Origin: Bradyrhizobium campsiandrae
GTDB lineage: Bacteria; Pseudomonadota; Alphaproteobacteria; Rhizobiales; Xanthobacteraceae
DNA: 64,000 bases
NCBI RefSeq assembly: GCF_014529705.1
Contig: NZ_JAANIH010000017.1
Coordinates: forward strand, 80,658-144,657
Reading direction: 5' to 3'
Numbering within the stretch: position 1 is the stretch's first letter; every line of letters begins with the position of its first letter. The notes under the pieces were generated by a model. That model saw only the letters and a list, made by a program, of their open reading frames with translations, ran no database searches and was not told the DNA's origin. Made by a program: the position numbers and the translations under genes. Below are positions 34,685-43,456 of this stretch, in pieces.

Positions 34685-35541
34685 ACGAGCAACAGGCCAT
34701 GAGCGAGGTTGCCTCCCGATCTTCGATCGCATCGACGCGTGCCGGTGGTGGGCTGGGTGCGATCGGCGAGACCGCTCTGCAATGGTTCGTGAAGCTTCTG
34801 CCGGGCCTCGCCCTGCTCGTTTTCTGGCAATGGGCCTCGGGACGGCTGATCAAGGAGATCTACGTCAGCAAGCCGACCGCAGTCGTTGCGCGCCTGTATG
34901 AATTGTTCTCTTCCGGAGAGATCTATCCGCATCTGTGGATCACCGGACAGGAGCTGGTGCTCGGTTACGTCATCGGCGTTGCCGGCGGCGTGTTTGCCGG
35001 TTACTCGCTCGGTCGCTCGCCACGGCTGGCGCGGATATTCGAGCCATATGTGATGGCTTTCTACGGAATTCCCAAGATTGCGCTGGCGCCTCTGTTCATC
35101 ATCTGGTTCGGCATCGGCATCGGATCGAAGGTCGCGCTCGCCTCGATCATGGTGTTTTTCCTGGTTTTCTATAATGTTTTCGCGGGCGTCCGCAGCGTCG
35201 ATCGTGAGCTCGTCAATCTCACGCTGATTATGGGCGCCAACCAGCGCCAGCTGACCTATCATGTTTTCCTGCCTGCCGCGGCTCCGTTCGTGATGCTCGG
35301 CATGCGGCTGGCGATTCCCTACAGCGTCATCGGCGTCATCGTCGGCGAGTTTACGTCGTCGGTGCAGGGGCTCGGCCTGTTCATCCATGAGGCGTCATCG
35401 ACCTACGATCCTGCCGGCGTTTTCGCCGGGATCGTCATCCTGCTCGGCTTCGTCACCATCGCGAACCTCATCGCCGGAGCGATCGAGCGTCGCCTTCTGC
35501 GCTGGCGAACATTGTCGGGTTCAGGCCCGATCGACGCGTGA
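34681..35541 (+). CDS. ABC importer permease, TauC/SsuC type
   Basis: 286 residues from a TTG that overlaps the ATPase stop by 4 bases, with AGGACA upstream; an ATG at 34699 is the alternative. Six helices follow a soluble N-terminus, and the EAA-like region (NLTLIMGANQRQLTYHVFLPAAAPF) marks a BPD-type permease of the taurine/sulfonate/nitrate group. It forms the membrane channel with the ATPase and the binding protein on either side. Confidence 0.9.
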   Translation: MNEQQAMSEVASRSSIASTRAGGGLGAIGETALQWFVKLLPGLALLVFWQWASGRLIKEIYVSKPTAVVARLYELFSSGEIYPHLWITGQELVLGYVIGVAGGVFAGYSLGRSPRLARIFEPYVMAFYGIPKIALAPLFIIWFGIGIGSKVALASIMVFFLVFYNVFAGVRSVDRELVNLTLIMGANQRQLTYHVFLPAAAPFVMLGMRLAIPYSVIGVIVGEFTSSVQGLGLFIHEASSTYDPAGVFAGIVILLGFVTIANLIAGAIERRLLRWRTLSGSGPIDA

Positions 35542-35558
35542 ATTGGGAGAATGCATCC

Positions 35559-36599
35559 ATGCCTGTCACGATGAAAAGGGTGAGGGCGGCAGCAATTGCC
35601 GCGGCGGTCTCGTTGCTGCCCAATCTTGCCGAAGCCCAGCAGGCGGTGCGCATCGGATTGGGAGCCCCGACGCTGAGCTTTCTGCCGATCTGGTCGGGGC
35701 GCGCGCTCGACACGTTCAAACCCCAAGGCCTCACCGCCTCGGTCGCGGCGTTGCCCGGTGGCGATGCATCCGCGCTCGCGGCGCTCGACGCGGGCGATAT
35801 CGATCTTGCCGCAGTCGGGCCGGATTCGATGCTGCGCGCGGTGGCCAAAGGCCAGCCCTTCGAGATCGTCTATTCGTTGATGTCCAAAGTGACGCTTCAA
35901 CTGGTCGTGTCGAAGGACTTTCTCGAACGTGCCGGCGTGAAGCCGACCGATCCCATGCCGAAGCGACTGGCGGCCCTCAAAGGCGCGACGTTCGGTGCGA
36001 CCGCGCTGGCCGGCGCCCAGGAGGCCGCGGCGCGCTGGCTCGCCGCGCAAGGGGGTCTCGATCCAAAAAACGACATCAAGGTGGCGCAGGTCGGCAGCCC
36101 CATTGCCATCCAGGCGGCGCTCGAGGCCAGGCGAATCGATGCCTTCGTTCTCTCGCCGCCCGAGGGATTTCTCGCGGAAAGGGCGGGCACGGGAGTCGTC
36201 CTCGTCTCGATGGGCGATGAATTTCCCCTTCTCGCCAAACAGCCCTATCTTGTGCTGGTCGCCAAGAAGCCGATCAGCCCCGCGACCTCCGAGCTGATCC
36301 GGAAAACGGTCAACGCGATGCAGGCCGCAAGCGCAGCGGTCCTCGACAAGCCGGTCGAGACGGCCGAAGCGATCCAGAAGCAGTTCTTCGCCAAGGCTGA
36401 TCCGCAGGCGATCGCTTCGGCGGTGAAGAGCATGAGCAGTGGCGTCGCCGAGCGGGGCAGGATCGATGTCGAGGGAATGAAGAACGCGCTGACCTTCAAC
36501 AAGGAGGTCGGCAACAATTTCGGCAAGGAGTTCGACGCCGCAGCGACCAAGGACGATTTGTGGACCAACAGTTTTGTCGATGCGGCAAAACCCAAATAA
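35559..36599 (+). CDS. ABC importer substrate-binding protein, SsuA/TauA/ThiY-like
   Basis: 346 residues from ATG 35559, with GGGAG about 9 bases upstream. A signal peptide (MKRVRAAAIAAAVSLLPNLAEA) is followed by the NMT1/SsuA fold: LGAPTLSFLPIWSG at the start of the mature protein and ALDAGDIDLAAVGPDS. It binds the substrate in the periplasm. It ends 12 bases before the convergent PhnD-like gene. The ligand cannot be read from the sequence, but linkage to a cyclodeaminase suggests an amino-acid-like or cyclic nitrogen compound. Confidence 0.87.
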   Translation: MPVTMKRVRAAAIAAAVSLLPNLAEAQQAVRIGLGAPTLSFLPIWSGRALDTFKPQGLTASVAALPGGDASALAALDAGDIDLAAVGPDSMLRAVAKGQPFEIVYSLMSKVTLQLVVSKDFLERAGVKPTDPMPKRLAALKGATFGATALAGAQEAAARWLAAQGGLDPKNDIKVAQVGSPIAIQAALEARRIDAFVLSPPEGFLAERAGTGVVLVSMGDEFPLLAKQPYLVLVAKKPISPATSELIRKTVNAMQAASAAVLDKPVETAEAIQKQFFAKADPQAIASAVKSMSSGVAERGRIDVEGMKNALTFNKEVGNNFGKEFDAAATKDDLWTNSFVDAAKPK

Positions 36600-36611
36600 G
36601 CGCGGCGCGGG

Positions 36612-37451
36612 TCAACCCGGCGTCGCATAGCCGGCGGCGCGAGCTTCGGCGTCCCAGCGCAATGTCAGCTCATAGTCGGCAAGTTGGACCGCCGCGAAGG
36701 CGTCGAGGCAGAGCCGGTCGCGCAAGGACGCGCAGGCAGGCGCTGTCGCAAAGGTCCGGAGCGCGGCCTGCAATTTGGCGACGATGTCGTCGGGACATGC
36801 AGCCGCCGCAACGAGAAACGGGATCGGTGCGAGATCGGTGGTTGCGACGATGCGGATCTGTGAGGCGAGCGGCGGGTCGTGGCGCAGTATCAGGTCCAGC
36901 GCGTAGCTGTCGAGCGGGCCGACGTCGATCTCGCCATCGAGCAGCGCCGCGATCACCCGGCGTGGTGTCGTCAGTGGACCGACGCTTTCGCGATACAGCC
37001 TCGCTCCGTGCCTTCGAAAGTACGGCACGAGATGGTGGCGCAAGGCGTTGTAACCCGAATGCGAGTCCGGGACGGTGAAGCCAAGCCGGCCGCCGAACGT
37101 ATCTTCGAGGGATTGAAAGCGGGAATCCGCGCGCACGACCAGGTGCGTCGCGTAGACCGGTCGGCCCTGGTAGAGCGCGCCGGATGGAACCGGCGCCGCG
37201 ACAGGACGGGGCCGCTCGGCCGAGAGCATGAACGGAAAACCGCACATGAAGGCCGCAGCAAGATCCCGGCGCGCCCACAGATCGGACAGCGGCAGCGGAA
37301 ATGCATGATCAATGACGTCCAGTGTAACGCCGCTCTCGCGCGCCAGCCAGTCAAACAGCTCGGTCCAGGCCACCGCCGCCGCAGGCGCGGCCGAATACAT
37401 GCGCGCGTTCGCGACGTATCGCAGCGCCGACGGCGGTGCGCTGCCGGTCAC
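36612..37451 (-). CDS. PhnD-like (phosphonate-type) binding protein without a signal peptide
   Basis: 279 residues from a GTG that overlaps the cyclodeaminase stop (GTGA), so it is translationally coupled. The body (LRYVANARMYS, FMCGFPFMLS, DSHSGYNALRHHLVP, DVGPLDSYALDLIL) matches the PhnD/phosphonate-binding fold. Binding proteins of ABC importers need export, but this one begins directly with the mature fold and has no hydrophobic leader. It may therefore be a cytoplasmic sensor or ligand-handling protein, or be exported by a different route. It is the second gene of the leftward unit and converges on the importer. Confidence 0.75.
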   Translation of the reverse strand: MTGSAPPSALRYVANARMYSAAPAAAVAWTELFDWLARESGVTLDVIDHAFPLPLSDLWARRDLAAAFMCGFPFMLSAERPRPVAAPVPSGALYQGRPVYATHLVVRADSRFQSLEDTFGGRLGFTVPDSHSGYNALRHHLVPYFRRHGARLYRESVGPLTTPRRVIAALLDGEIDVGPLDSYALDLILRHDPPLASQIRIVATTDLAPIPFLVAAAACPDDIVAKLQAALRTFATAPACASLRDRLCLDAFAAVQLADYELTLRWDAEARAAGYATPG

Positions 37452-38449
37452 GCAAACCGCAGTCGCTGGCCGATGCCGAGGCGCTCGGCCTTTTCCAGCA
37501 TGGCATGACCCAGCGCGATGTCGGAGAGCGAAAGCCCGCGATGCCAAAGAAGATTGGTCTCCGCCTCGCTTTCGCGGCCGGGCTTGAGCCCGGCGACGAT
37601 CTGTCCGAGCTCGGCGTGCAGCGTCTTTTCGGACAGCTTGCCGGCCTCGACGTGAGCGCGGAGGCTGCCGAACTTGCCGCCCTTGCATTGTCCCCAATCG
37701 TCGACCACGAGCTTGGTCATGATATCGGTCAACGAGAGCTCAATCGCGCTCATCGTGCCATAGGGGACAACGAAGGCGCCCTTCTTGATCCATTCGGTCT
37801 TGAGCATCGGGGTCGGCTTGTCGAGACGAGATGCTTCGACGACGATGTCGGCGCCCTCGAGGCAGGACTGCCAATCCGCGGTGGCAACGACCTTCTTGCC
37901 GAGATCGCGGGAGAGTTGCTCGGCAAAGCCATTGCGGCTTTCCTCTCGCCGGGAATGCACCCGGATCTCGTCGAAATCAAACAGATGGTCGAGCAGCCGC
38001 ACGTTCCAATAGGCGGTGCCGCGTGCTCCGATATGGCCGAGCACTTTCGAGTTCTTCCGGGCGAGATACTTTGCGCCGATCGCAGTGACCGCCCCTGTCC
38101 GCATGTCGGTGATGCCGCTGGCGTCCATGATCGCTTTTGGCGCACCGTTGGACGGATCGAACAGGGCCAGTAGCCCCAGCTCCGAATGGAGCCCTTGCTT
38201 GTAATTGTCGACGAAGTCGCCGACGATTTTCACGCCGGCCCTGTCGATCGGCGCTTTGATCGCGCCGCGAAGCACGTTGAAATGGCCGTTGGCCACGCCA
38301 GGCTCGAGATGGACGCGCGGTTCGATGACCGTATTGCCGCGCCCCTGCGCCGCCAGGCTGGTCTCGATCGCGGCCAGGATTTCCTCGTCGGTGATCTTGA
38401 GCTCCTCGACGTCGAGGCGGTTCAGATAGGCGATATAGATCGGCGGCAT
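37448..38449 (-). CDS. Ornithine cyclodeaminase / mu-crystallin family protein
   Basis: 333 residues. The family pattern is present: the substrate region around MDASGITDMRTGAVTAIGAKYLA and the NAD-binding fold beginning VLGHIGARGTAYWNVRLL. The first Gly-rich loop reads GHIGARGTA rather than the usual GxGxQA. Members are NAD(P) enzymes that turn ornithine into proline, reduce cyclic imines, or deaminate amino acids. It is first in a two-gene unit with the PhnD-like gene, and the operator at 38482-38493 lies about 33 bases upstream of its ATG. The exact reaction is uncertain. Confidence 0.82.
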   Translation of the reverse strand: MPPIYIAYLNRLDVEELKITDEEILAAIETSLAAQGRGNTVIEPRVHLEPGVANGHFNVLRGAIKAPIDRAGVKIVGDFVDNYKQGLHSELGLLALFDPSNGAPKAIMDASGITDMRTGAVTAIGAKYLARKNSKVLGHIGARGTAYWNVRLLDHLFDFDEIRVHSRREESRNGFAEQLSRDLGKKVVATADWQSCLEGADIVVEASRLDKPTPMLKTEWIKKGAFVVPYGTMSAIELSLTDIMTKLVVDDWGQCKGGKFGSLRAHVEAGKLSEKTLHAELGQIVAGLKPGRESEAETNLLWHRGLSLSDIALGHAMLEKAERLGIGQRLRFA

Positions 38450-38810
38450 GGCGGCGGCTCCCGATAAGGCGGCTCCGGAATATGTCTAGACATTAAAGGG
38501 CCGGCACAGGCTGTCAATGCACGCGGCGCGAGGCGAGCCATGCTGCTGAGCGGAGCTCTCCGGCAGTCGGGGCGACTTGCGGCTCTCGGGCAACCGCGGT
38601 GCGTCACGCTGCTGATAGATTCATCCAGCAATATGCACGTCTCTACGTCACGATTTTCCATGGCTGGGCGCGCGTGCATCCGCTCAAAACGTCAAAGACA
38701 GCGGCTGCTTGACAGGCATTCCGAACTCCTGCAGTTTTAGGTTGAAATAACCTTCGAATGATTTTGCTTTGCTCGTTTGATTTTCCAAACACCAAACGCG
38801 GAGCATTCAG
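38450..38810. other. Divergent intergenic region (361 bases)
   Basis: Besides the operator at 38482-38493, the half nearest 38811 is visibly A/T-richer than the surroundings, which fits a promoter for the large surface protein. A GCGGAG ribosome site ends a few bases before the ATG. I see no coding potential that looks real in the rest. Confidence 0.5.
38482..38493. promoter_or_regulatory. Operator copy 2, ATGTCTAGACAT
   Basis: A perfect 12-base palindrome just upstream of the cyclodeaminase gene. Seventeen bases (GGAATATGT-C-TAGACAT, 38477-38493) match the first copy at 33854-33870 at all but one position and in the same direction. It may be bound by the same regulator. Confidence 0.6.
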
Positions 38811-41800
38811 ATGACGGTTATTCCTCCCGCCAGTGGAGTGACGCTCCATGATGGCGACACGATGGATGTCAGCTACGGCGCTTCCGTCGACAGCACGACG
38901 ATCCTGACCGGCGGCCTGCAGACGGTCGGCGGATCTTCCGGAACAAGCACGGCAACCCACACCCTCATCGACGGCGGAGAGCAGGACGTCATCCTTGATG
39001 GCGTCGCCAGCTACACCACCATCAACACAGGCGGCGTGCAGCGGGTCACCGGCGAGTTCGCCCATGAAGGTCCGACGCCCGGCGCGGTCGATCACACCAC
39101 GATCAATGGCGGCGGCGTGCAGGACATCGACACGGGCACCGCAACGGCGACGACAGTCAATTCCGGCGGCGTCCAGAACGTGACGAATGGCGGCAGCGCC
39201 AGCGCAACCATCGTCAAGTCCGGCGGCATTCTCAACGTTTCCGGCGAAACCGTAGAGACTGCGCCCGTCTATCCGCCGCCGGTCATCCAGAGCGTGGCGA
39301 CCGGTGCAACCATCAACTCCGGTGCCGAATTCAACGTGTCCGGCGGCGGAACTGCCGTGAACGCCATCGTCTCCGGCGGCGTCATGACGGTCTCGGGATC
39401 GATACCGGATCCGTTCGCCGGCTTTCCCGGCCAGCCGGCCGTCGACGCCAGCATGGCGACCGGCACCACCGTCGAGGATTTTGGCACCTTGACGGTGTCG
39501 GACGGAGCGTTGGTGTCCGGCACGATCGTCCAGCACTTCGGCACGTTGAATGTGGATGCCGGGAGCACGGCGACCGGCACGACCATCCTTGCCTACGGAA
39601 CGCTGCAACTGTCCGCCGGCGCGTCGGCGACCAATACGACCGTCAACGAGGCCGGCGTCCTGCTCGTGCTCGGTAACGCCGATTTTTCGGGGACCGTCTT
39701 CAATGCCGGCAGCATCCTCGACATCGGCCGCGGTACAGTCGAGAACGGATTTACCGTCGCGAACATGACGCTGCAGGTTCTGGACGGCGGTGTCCTCAAT
39801 GACAGCATCGTCGCCGCAGGCGGAACGCTCATCGCCGATGCCGGCGCGACGCTGACCAATATTACGTTCCAGAGTGGAGCAACTTTTATAGCCGACTACG
39901 GCGACACGGAGAACGGGTTCACCGTGGCGAACGGCGTCCTGTTCAAGGTGTTCGGCACAGCCACGAACACGACCATCTCGGCTGGCGGCAAGGAAATCGT
40001 CGGCCTCGACGATCTGGGTGCTACGACCAGCAAAACCGTCATCAATGGCGGCGAACAGGATGTCGGGCTTGCGTCCACTGCGAGCTACACCACCATCGAC
40101 ATGGGCGGCATTCAACGTATCACCGGCATCTACATGCACGATATGCCAGGTCCGGGGCGGGCCGATCACACCATTATCAACAGTGGTGAGCAGGACGTCG
40201 ACACCGGCATCGCCACGTCGACCACCATCAATGCCGGCGGGGTCCAGAACGTCACCGACGGCGGCTCCGCCACCGGCAGCATCGTCAATTCGGGCGGCGT
40301 CATCAATGCGTCCGGCGAAACCATCTACTATCCTCCCGGAGGTCCATACGGCATCGTCTTCAGGAGCGAAATCGATTCAGCCGTTATCGGCAGCGGCGGC
40401 CAATTGCACCTGACCGGGGCGGGGATCGCCAAGAGCGCCACCATCAACGGCGGCGTGATGACGGTTTCGGGATCGATTCCGGATCCCATCACGACCGACC
40501 CAAACGCCCCGGCGGTCGATGCCAGCGCGGCCAGCCGAACGATCGTCAATTCAGGAAGCCTCTCCGTCTCGGACGGCGGCATCGTCACCTCCACGACCCT
40601 GAACGGCGGCACGCTCGACGTGCTCAATCAGGGCACCGCGAACGCTTCGACCGTTCACCTCGGCGCCACAGAGATCGTCGAGGCCGGTGGCATTGCCGGC
40701 GCGACCACCATCGTCGGCGGCACGCTCGATCTCAAGGCCGGCGCGATCTCCGACGACGCGATCACCTTCTCCGGCCAGGGCACACTCCGGATCGAACAGA
40801 AGCTGGTTTCGGGCTCGTCGACCTTTGCCAGCCAGATCAAGGGCATCGTACTCGGTGACTCCATCGATCTTTCCGGTCTGGCCTATCGCAGCGGCGCAAC
40901 CGCGACGGTCTCCGGCTCGACGCTCACGGTCAGCAACGGCATGGCCAGCGAGACCTTCACGCTGGCGGACACCTCGGTCACGCAGTTCGGCATCACCAAA
41001 GACAGCGCCGGCGGCATTCTGCTCACGGCCGCCGCTCTGCCTGCTATCGCTGGCGCCATATCCGGGCAAACCACCAGCAACGAGGCTGCGATCAATCCGT
41101 TCGCGTCCGTCACGATCGCGGATCCGAATGCCGCCGCCATTGATAGCCTGATCATCACCCTTGCGGGCGCGGCTGGTATCCTGTCGGGGACGGGATTGAT
41201 CTCGCTTGGACACGGAACCTACGAGCTGGCGGCGACCAGTGCGGCCCAGCTCACCGCCGAGCTGCACGGCCTCACCTTCGTCGCCTCGCCTCACGGAGAC
41301 GGCAGCGTGACGACGACGTTCACGCTGAGCGACAGCAGCAGCGTCGGACTGACCGTCAGCGACGCGCACACGTCCGTCATCGATACGCATCAGACCGCTC
41401 CGACGACGATCGACGGCCCTACGTCAGGTTATGCGACCATCGAGGGCACGACCGGCAACGACATCATCCACGCCTATGGCATGTTCAATACCATTCACAG
41501 CAATGGCGGCAACGACACGATCTACGCCGGGCTCTACGGCACGGTCGACGTGCCGAGCGGCGACAGCGCAGTCTACCTGCAGGGGTTCGGCAACCTCGTC
41601 ACCGGCGGCAACGGCGACGTCACGGTGAAGGGGTCGACGGGCGCCACCATGGTTGTGCTCGGCAATGGCAACGACGTCATTGACGCCGGCGGATATGGAA
41701 ACATCATCGCGCTCGGCGACGGCAAGGATGTCGTGCATCCAGGTGACGGCACGAGTACGACGACGGCCGGCAATGGCAACGACCAGGTCACGCTCTCCGG

Positions 41801-42440
41801 CTTTGGCAACAAGGTCGTGCTCGGAAACGGCAACGACGTCGTCACGGGGGGAGGCGGCGCCAACAGCGTCACGCTCGGCGACGGCAACAACACCGTCAAT
41901 CTCGACGGGATGGACAACCAGATCACCGTCGGTTCCGGAACAAACACGATCATGGCCGGTAATGGCGCGGACAGCGTCGTCGCCGGCGCGGGCCACGACA
42001 CAATCGCACTTGGCGGAACCGGCAATCATGTGGTGCTCAACGGCTCCACGGCAAACGTGACCAACCAGATCGGCCTGGACGTGATCACGGCCAATGGTGG
42101 ATCGGATCAGTTCAACTTTGTCGGGTTCGGCAACCAGGCGATCATCAATGGCCCGGCGCATGTCGACATCGTTGATCACAGCACGGGTCTGACCGTCTCT
42201 GTCAATTCCGGCAACCAGATCGATACGATTGCCGGATTCGGCAATGACGCGCACGGTGTCATCGATCTCGCAAGCGGCGTCGGCAATTACCACTCGGTCG
42301 CCGACATCATCAGCGCGCTGAAGAGCGATGGGCATGGCGGGACCGTGCTAGCCCTGGGCAGTGCGCCTGGCGCGGGGTCGATCGATTTTGTCGACACCGC
42401 GATCGCCCAATTGCACGCATCGAACTTTGTGATCGTGTAA
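38811..42440 (+). CDS. Large AIDA-repeat / RTX-like surface protein
   Basis: 1209 residues with no cysteine and no tryptophan that I can find. Residues 20-680 consist of AIDA-type beta-helix repeats of about 19-20 residues (Thr-Thr-Ile-Asn-Ser-Gly-Gly-Val-Gln-Asn-Val pattern). Residues about 860-1110 contain Gly/Asn/Asp-rich repeats (GNGNDVIDAGG, LGDGKDVVHPGDG) like calcium-binding RTX repeats. There is no N-terminal signal peptide and no C-terminal autotransporter barrel. The last residues (HASNFVIV) form a short hydrophobic tail like those of type I secretion substrates. It is probably secreted and acts in surface attachment. No type I secretion genes are adjacent. Confidence 0.8.
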   Translation: MTVIPPASGVTLHDGDTMDVSYGASVDSTTILTGGLQTVGGSSGTSTATHTLIDGGEQDVILDGVASYTTINTGGVQRVTGEFAHEGPTPGAVDHTTINGGGVQDIDTGTATATTVNSGGVQNVTNGGSASATIVKSGGILNVSGETVETAPVYPPPVIQSVATGATINSGAEFNVSGGGTAVNAIVSGGVMTVSGSIPDPFAGFPGQPAVDASMATGTTVEDFGTLTVSDGALVSGTIVQHFGTLNVDAGSTATGTTILAYGTLQLSAGASATNTTVNEAGVLLVLGNADFSGTVFNAGSILDIGRGTVENGFTVANMTLQVLDGGVLNDSIVAAGGTLIADAGATLTNITFQSGATFIADYGDTENGFTVANGVLFKVFGTATNTTISAGGKEIVGLDDLGATTSKTVINGGEQDVGLASTASYTTIDMGGIQRITGIYMHDMPGPGRADHTIINSGEQDVDTGIATSTTINAGGVQNVTDGGSATGSIVNSGGVINASGETIYYPPGGPYGIVFRSEIDSAVIGSGGQLHLTGAGIAKSATINGGVMTVSGSIPDPITTDPNAPAVDASAASRTIVNSGSLSVSDGGIVTSTTLNGGTLDVLNQGTANASTVHLGATEIVEAGGIAGATTIVGGTLDLKAGAISDDAITFSGQGTLRIEQKLVSGSSTFASQIKGIVLGDSIDLSGLAYRSGATATVSGSTLTVSNGMASETFTLADTSVTQFGITKDSAGGILLTAAALPAIAGAISGQTTSNEAAINPFASVTIADPNAAAIDSLIITLAGAAGILSGTGLISLGHGTYELAATSAAQLTAELHGLTFVASPHGDGSVTTTFTLSDSSSVGLTVSDAHTSVIDTHQTAPTTIDGPTSGYATIEGTTGNDIIHAYGMFNTIHSNGGNDTIYAGLYGTVDVPSGDSAVYLQGFGNLVTGGNGDVTVKGSTGATMVVLGNGNDVIDAGGYGNIIALGDGKDVVHPGDGTSTTTAGNGNDQVTLSGFGNKVVLGNGNDVVTGGGGANSVTLGDGNNTVNLDGMDNQITVGSGTNTIMAGNGADSVVAGAGHDTIALGGTGNHVVLNGSTANVTNQIGLDVITANGGSDQFNFVGFGNQAIINGPAHVDIVDHSTGLTVSVNSGNQIDTIAGFGNDAHGVIDLASGVGNYHSVADIISALKSDGHGGTVLALGSAPGAGSIDFVDTAIAQLHASNFVIV
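38961..39527 (+). repeat. Internal duplication of the AIDA protein, copy A
   Basis: Encodes about 189 residues beginning TLIDGGEQDV and ending in a TLTVSDGALVSGT block. Copy B at 40035 repeats the same order of sub-blocks (GGEQDV, SYTTI, GGVQNVT, GGVMTVSGSIPDP, APAVDAS-like), with about the same spacing, but clear sequence divergence. Confidence 0.7.
40035..40598 (+). repeat. Internal duplication of the AIDA protein, copy B
   Basis: Begins TVINGGEQDV and ends SLSVSDGGIVTST. It differs from copy A by many substitutions and a few small gaps, so the duplication is old or the two copies have been under different selection. GGVMTVSGSIPDP is identical in both. Confidence 0.7.
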
Positions 42441-42464
42441 GACTCGTGCCGACGCCGCGGCACT

Positions 42465-42557
42465 GTAGGGTGGGCAAAGCGGAAGCGTGCCCACCATTCG
42501 TAGTGAGGATAATGGTGGTGGGCACGGCGCGCAAAAGCGCGCCTTTGCCCGCCCTAC
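42465..42557. repeat. Dispersed palindromic repeat (GTAGGGTGGGCAAAG type)
   Basis: Arms GTAGGGTGGGCAAAGC and GCCTTTGCCCGCCCTAC bracket internal GTGCCCACC/GGTGGGCAC arms, so the unit forms one long hairpin. I recall this type as abundant in Bradyrhizobium. It lies between the convergent surface-protein and SDR genes and could terminate both. Confidence 0.75.
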
Positions 42558-42568
42558 GTACCGAGCTG

Positions 42569-43312
42569 TCAGAACTGATACCGCCGCAAGCCTCCATCCA
42601 CCGGGATGACCGTGCCGGTGATGTAGCGCGCTACCGGCGAGGCCAGGAACACCGCGAGTGCGGCGAGATCTTCCGGCTCGCCCCAATAGCCGACCGGAAT
42701 TTCTTCCTCGGCGAAGCGCTCGCGATAGTCGGGCGGATAGTTGCGGCGGATCTGCTCGCTCATGATGCGGCCCGGCGGGATACAGTTGACGGTGATGCCG
42801 TGCTCGCCGATCTCGCGCGACAGGCCCTTGGCCCATGCGTGCACCGCGGCCTTGGCGGCGAACGCGGCGTTGAGGCCTTCCGGCTCGGACTTGCCGGTGA
42901 TGTTGACGATGCGGCCCCATTTGCGTTCGATCATCTGCGGCAGCAGCGCGTGCGCAATGCGGCGGTAGCTGGTGAAGTTGAGCGCGATCGCCTCGTCCCA
43001 TTTGCTGTCGGGCGCATCGACGGGCAGGGGGCGGCTGCCGCCGGCATTGTTGACGAGGATGTCGACATGGCCGAGCTCGCTCACGGCGAAAGCTGCGATC
43101 CTCTCCGCCGCGTCCTTGGCCATCACGTCCTGCTCGAACGGGGTGATCAGCCCGGAGCCGACCTCCTTCACCAGTTCGGCGAGCAGGTCGGTGCGGCGCG
43201 CCACGCCGACCACGCGCACGCCTTCGGCCGCGAGGCCCTTGGCAATGGCGCGGCCAATGCCGATGCTCGCTCCGGTGACGACGGCGGTTTTCGATTTCAG
43301 CCCGAGGTCCAT
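42569..43312 (-). CDS. SDR-family oxidoreductase lacking the catalytic tyrosine
   Basis: 247 residues. The NAD(P)-binding motif is TGASIGIG and the structural motif NNAGG is intact; Ser142 is present. The YxxxK active site, however, reads A-F-A-A-K: Lys154 is there but position 150 is Ala, with Phe at 151. The C-terminal GTVIPVDGG block is typical. Without Tyr the classical SDR mechanism is not possible, so it may be a non-catalytic member or use another residue. It is divergent from the methyltransferase gene. The ribosome site is weak. Confidence 0.82.
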   Translation of the reverse strand: MDLGLKSKTAVVTGASIGIGRAIAKGLAAEGVRVVGVARRTDLLAELVKEVGSGLITPFEQDVMAKDAAERIAAFAVSELGHVDILVNNAGGSRPLPVDAPDSKWDEAIALNFTSYRRIAHALLPQMIERKWGRIVNITGKSEPEGLNAAFAAKAAVHAWAKGLSREIGEHGITVNCIPPGRIMSEQIRRNYPPDYRERFAEEEIPVGYWGEPEDLAALAVFLASPVARYITGTVIPVDGGLRRYQF

Positions 43313-43456
43313 GGTCACGTGCTCTCTTGGTTGGTTCTTGCTTTTTGCTGTCGTTTCCTGCCCGCCCCGCGGCCTTACTGAATTGCCTGAGCGGGACGAG
43401 CAGTGGTAACCAAGAGACCTCGCGAAGGAAACAGCAAAAAGAAAAGGCGCAAGGCC

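Noticed and set aside
38643..40169. 508-codon open frame antisense to the AIDA-repeat gene
   Set aside because: It looks repetitive only because it mirrors the beta-helix repeats; no start region or ribosome site.
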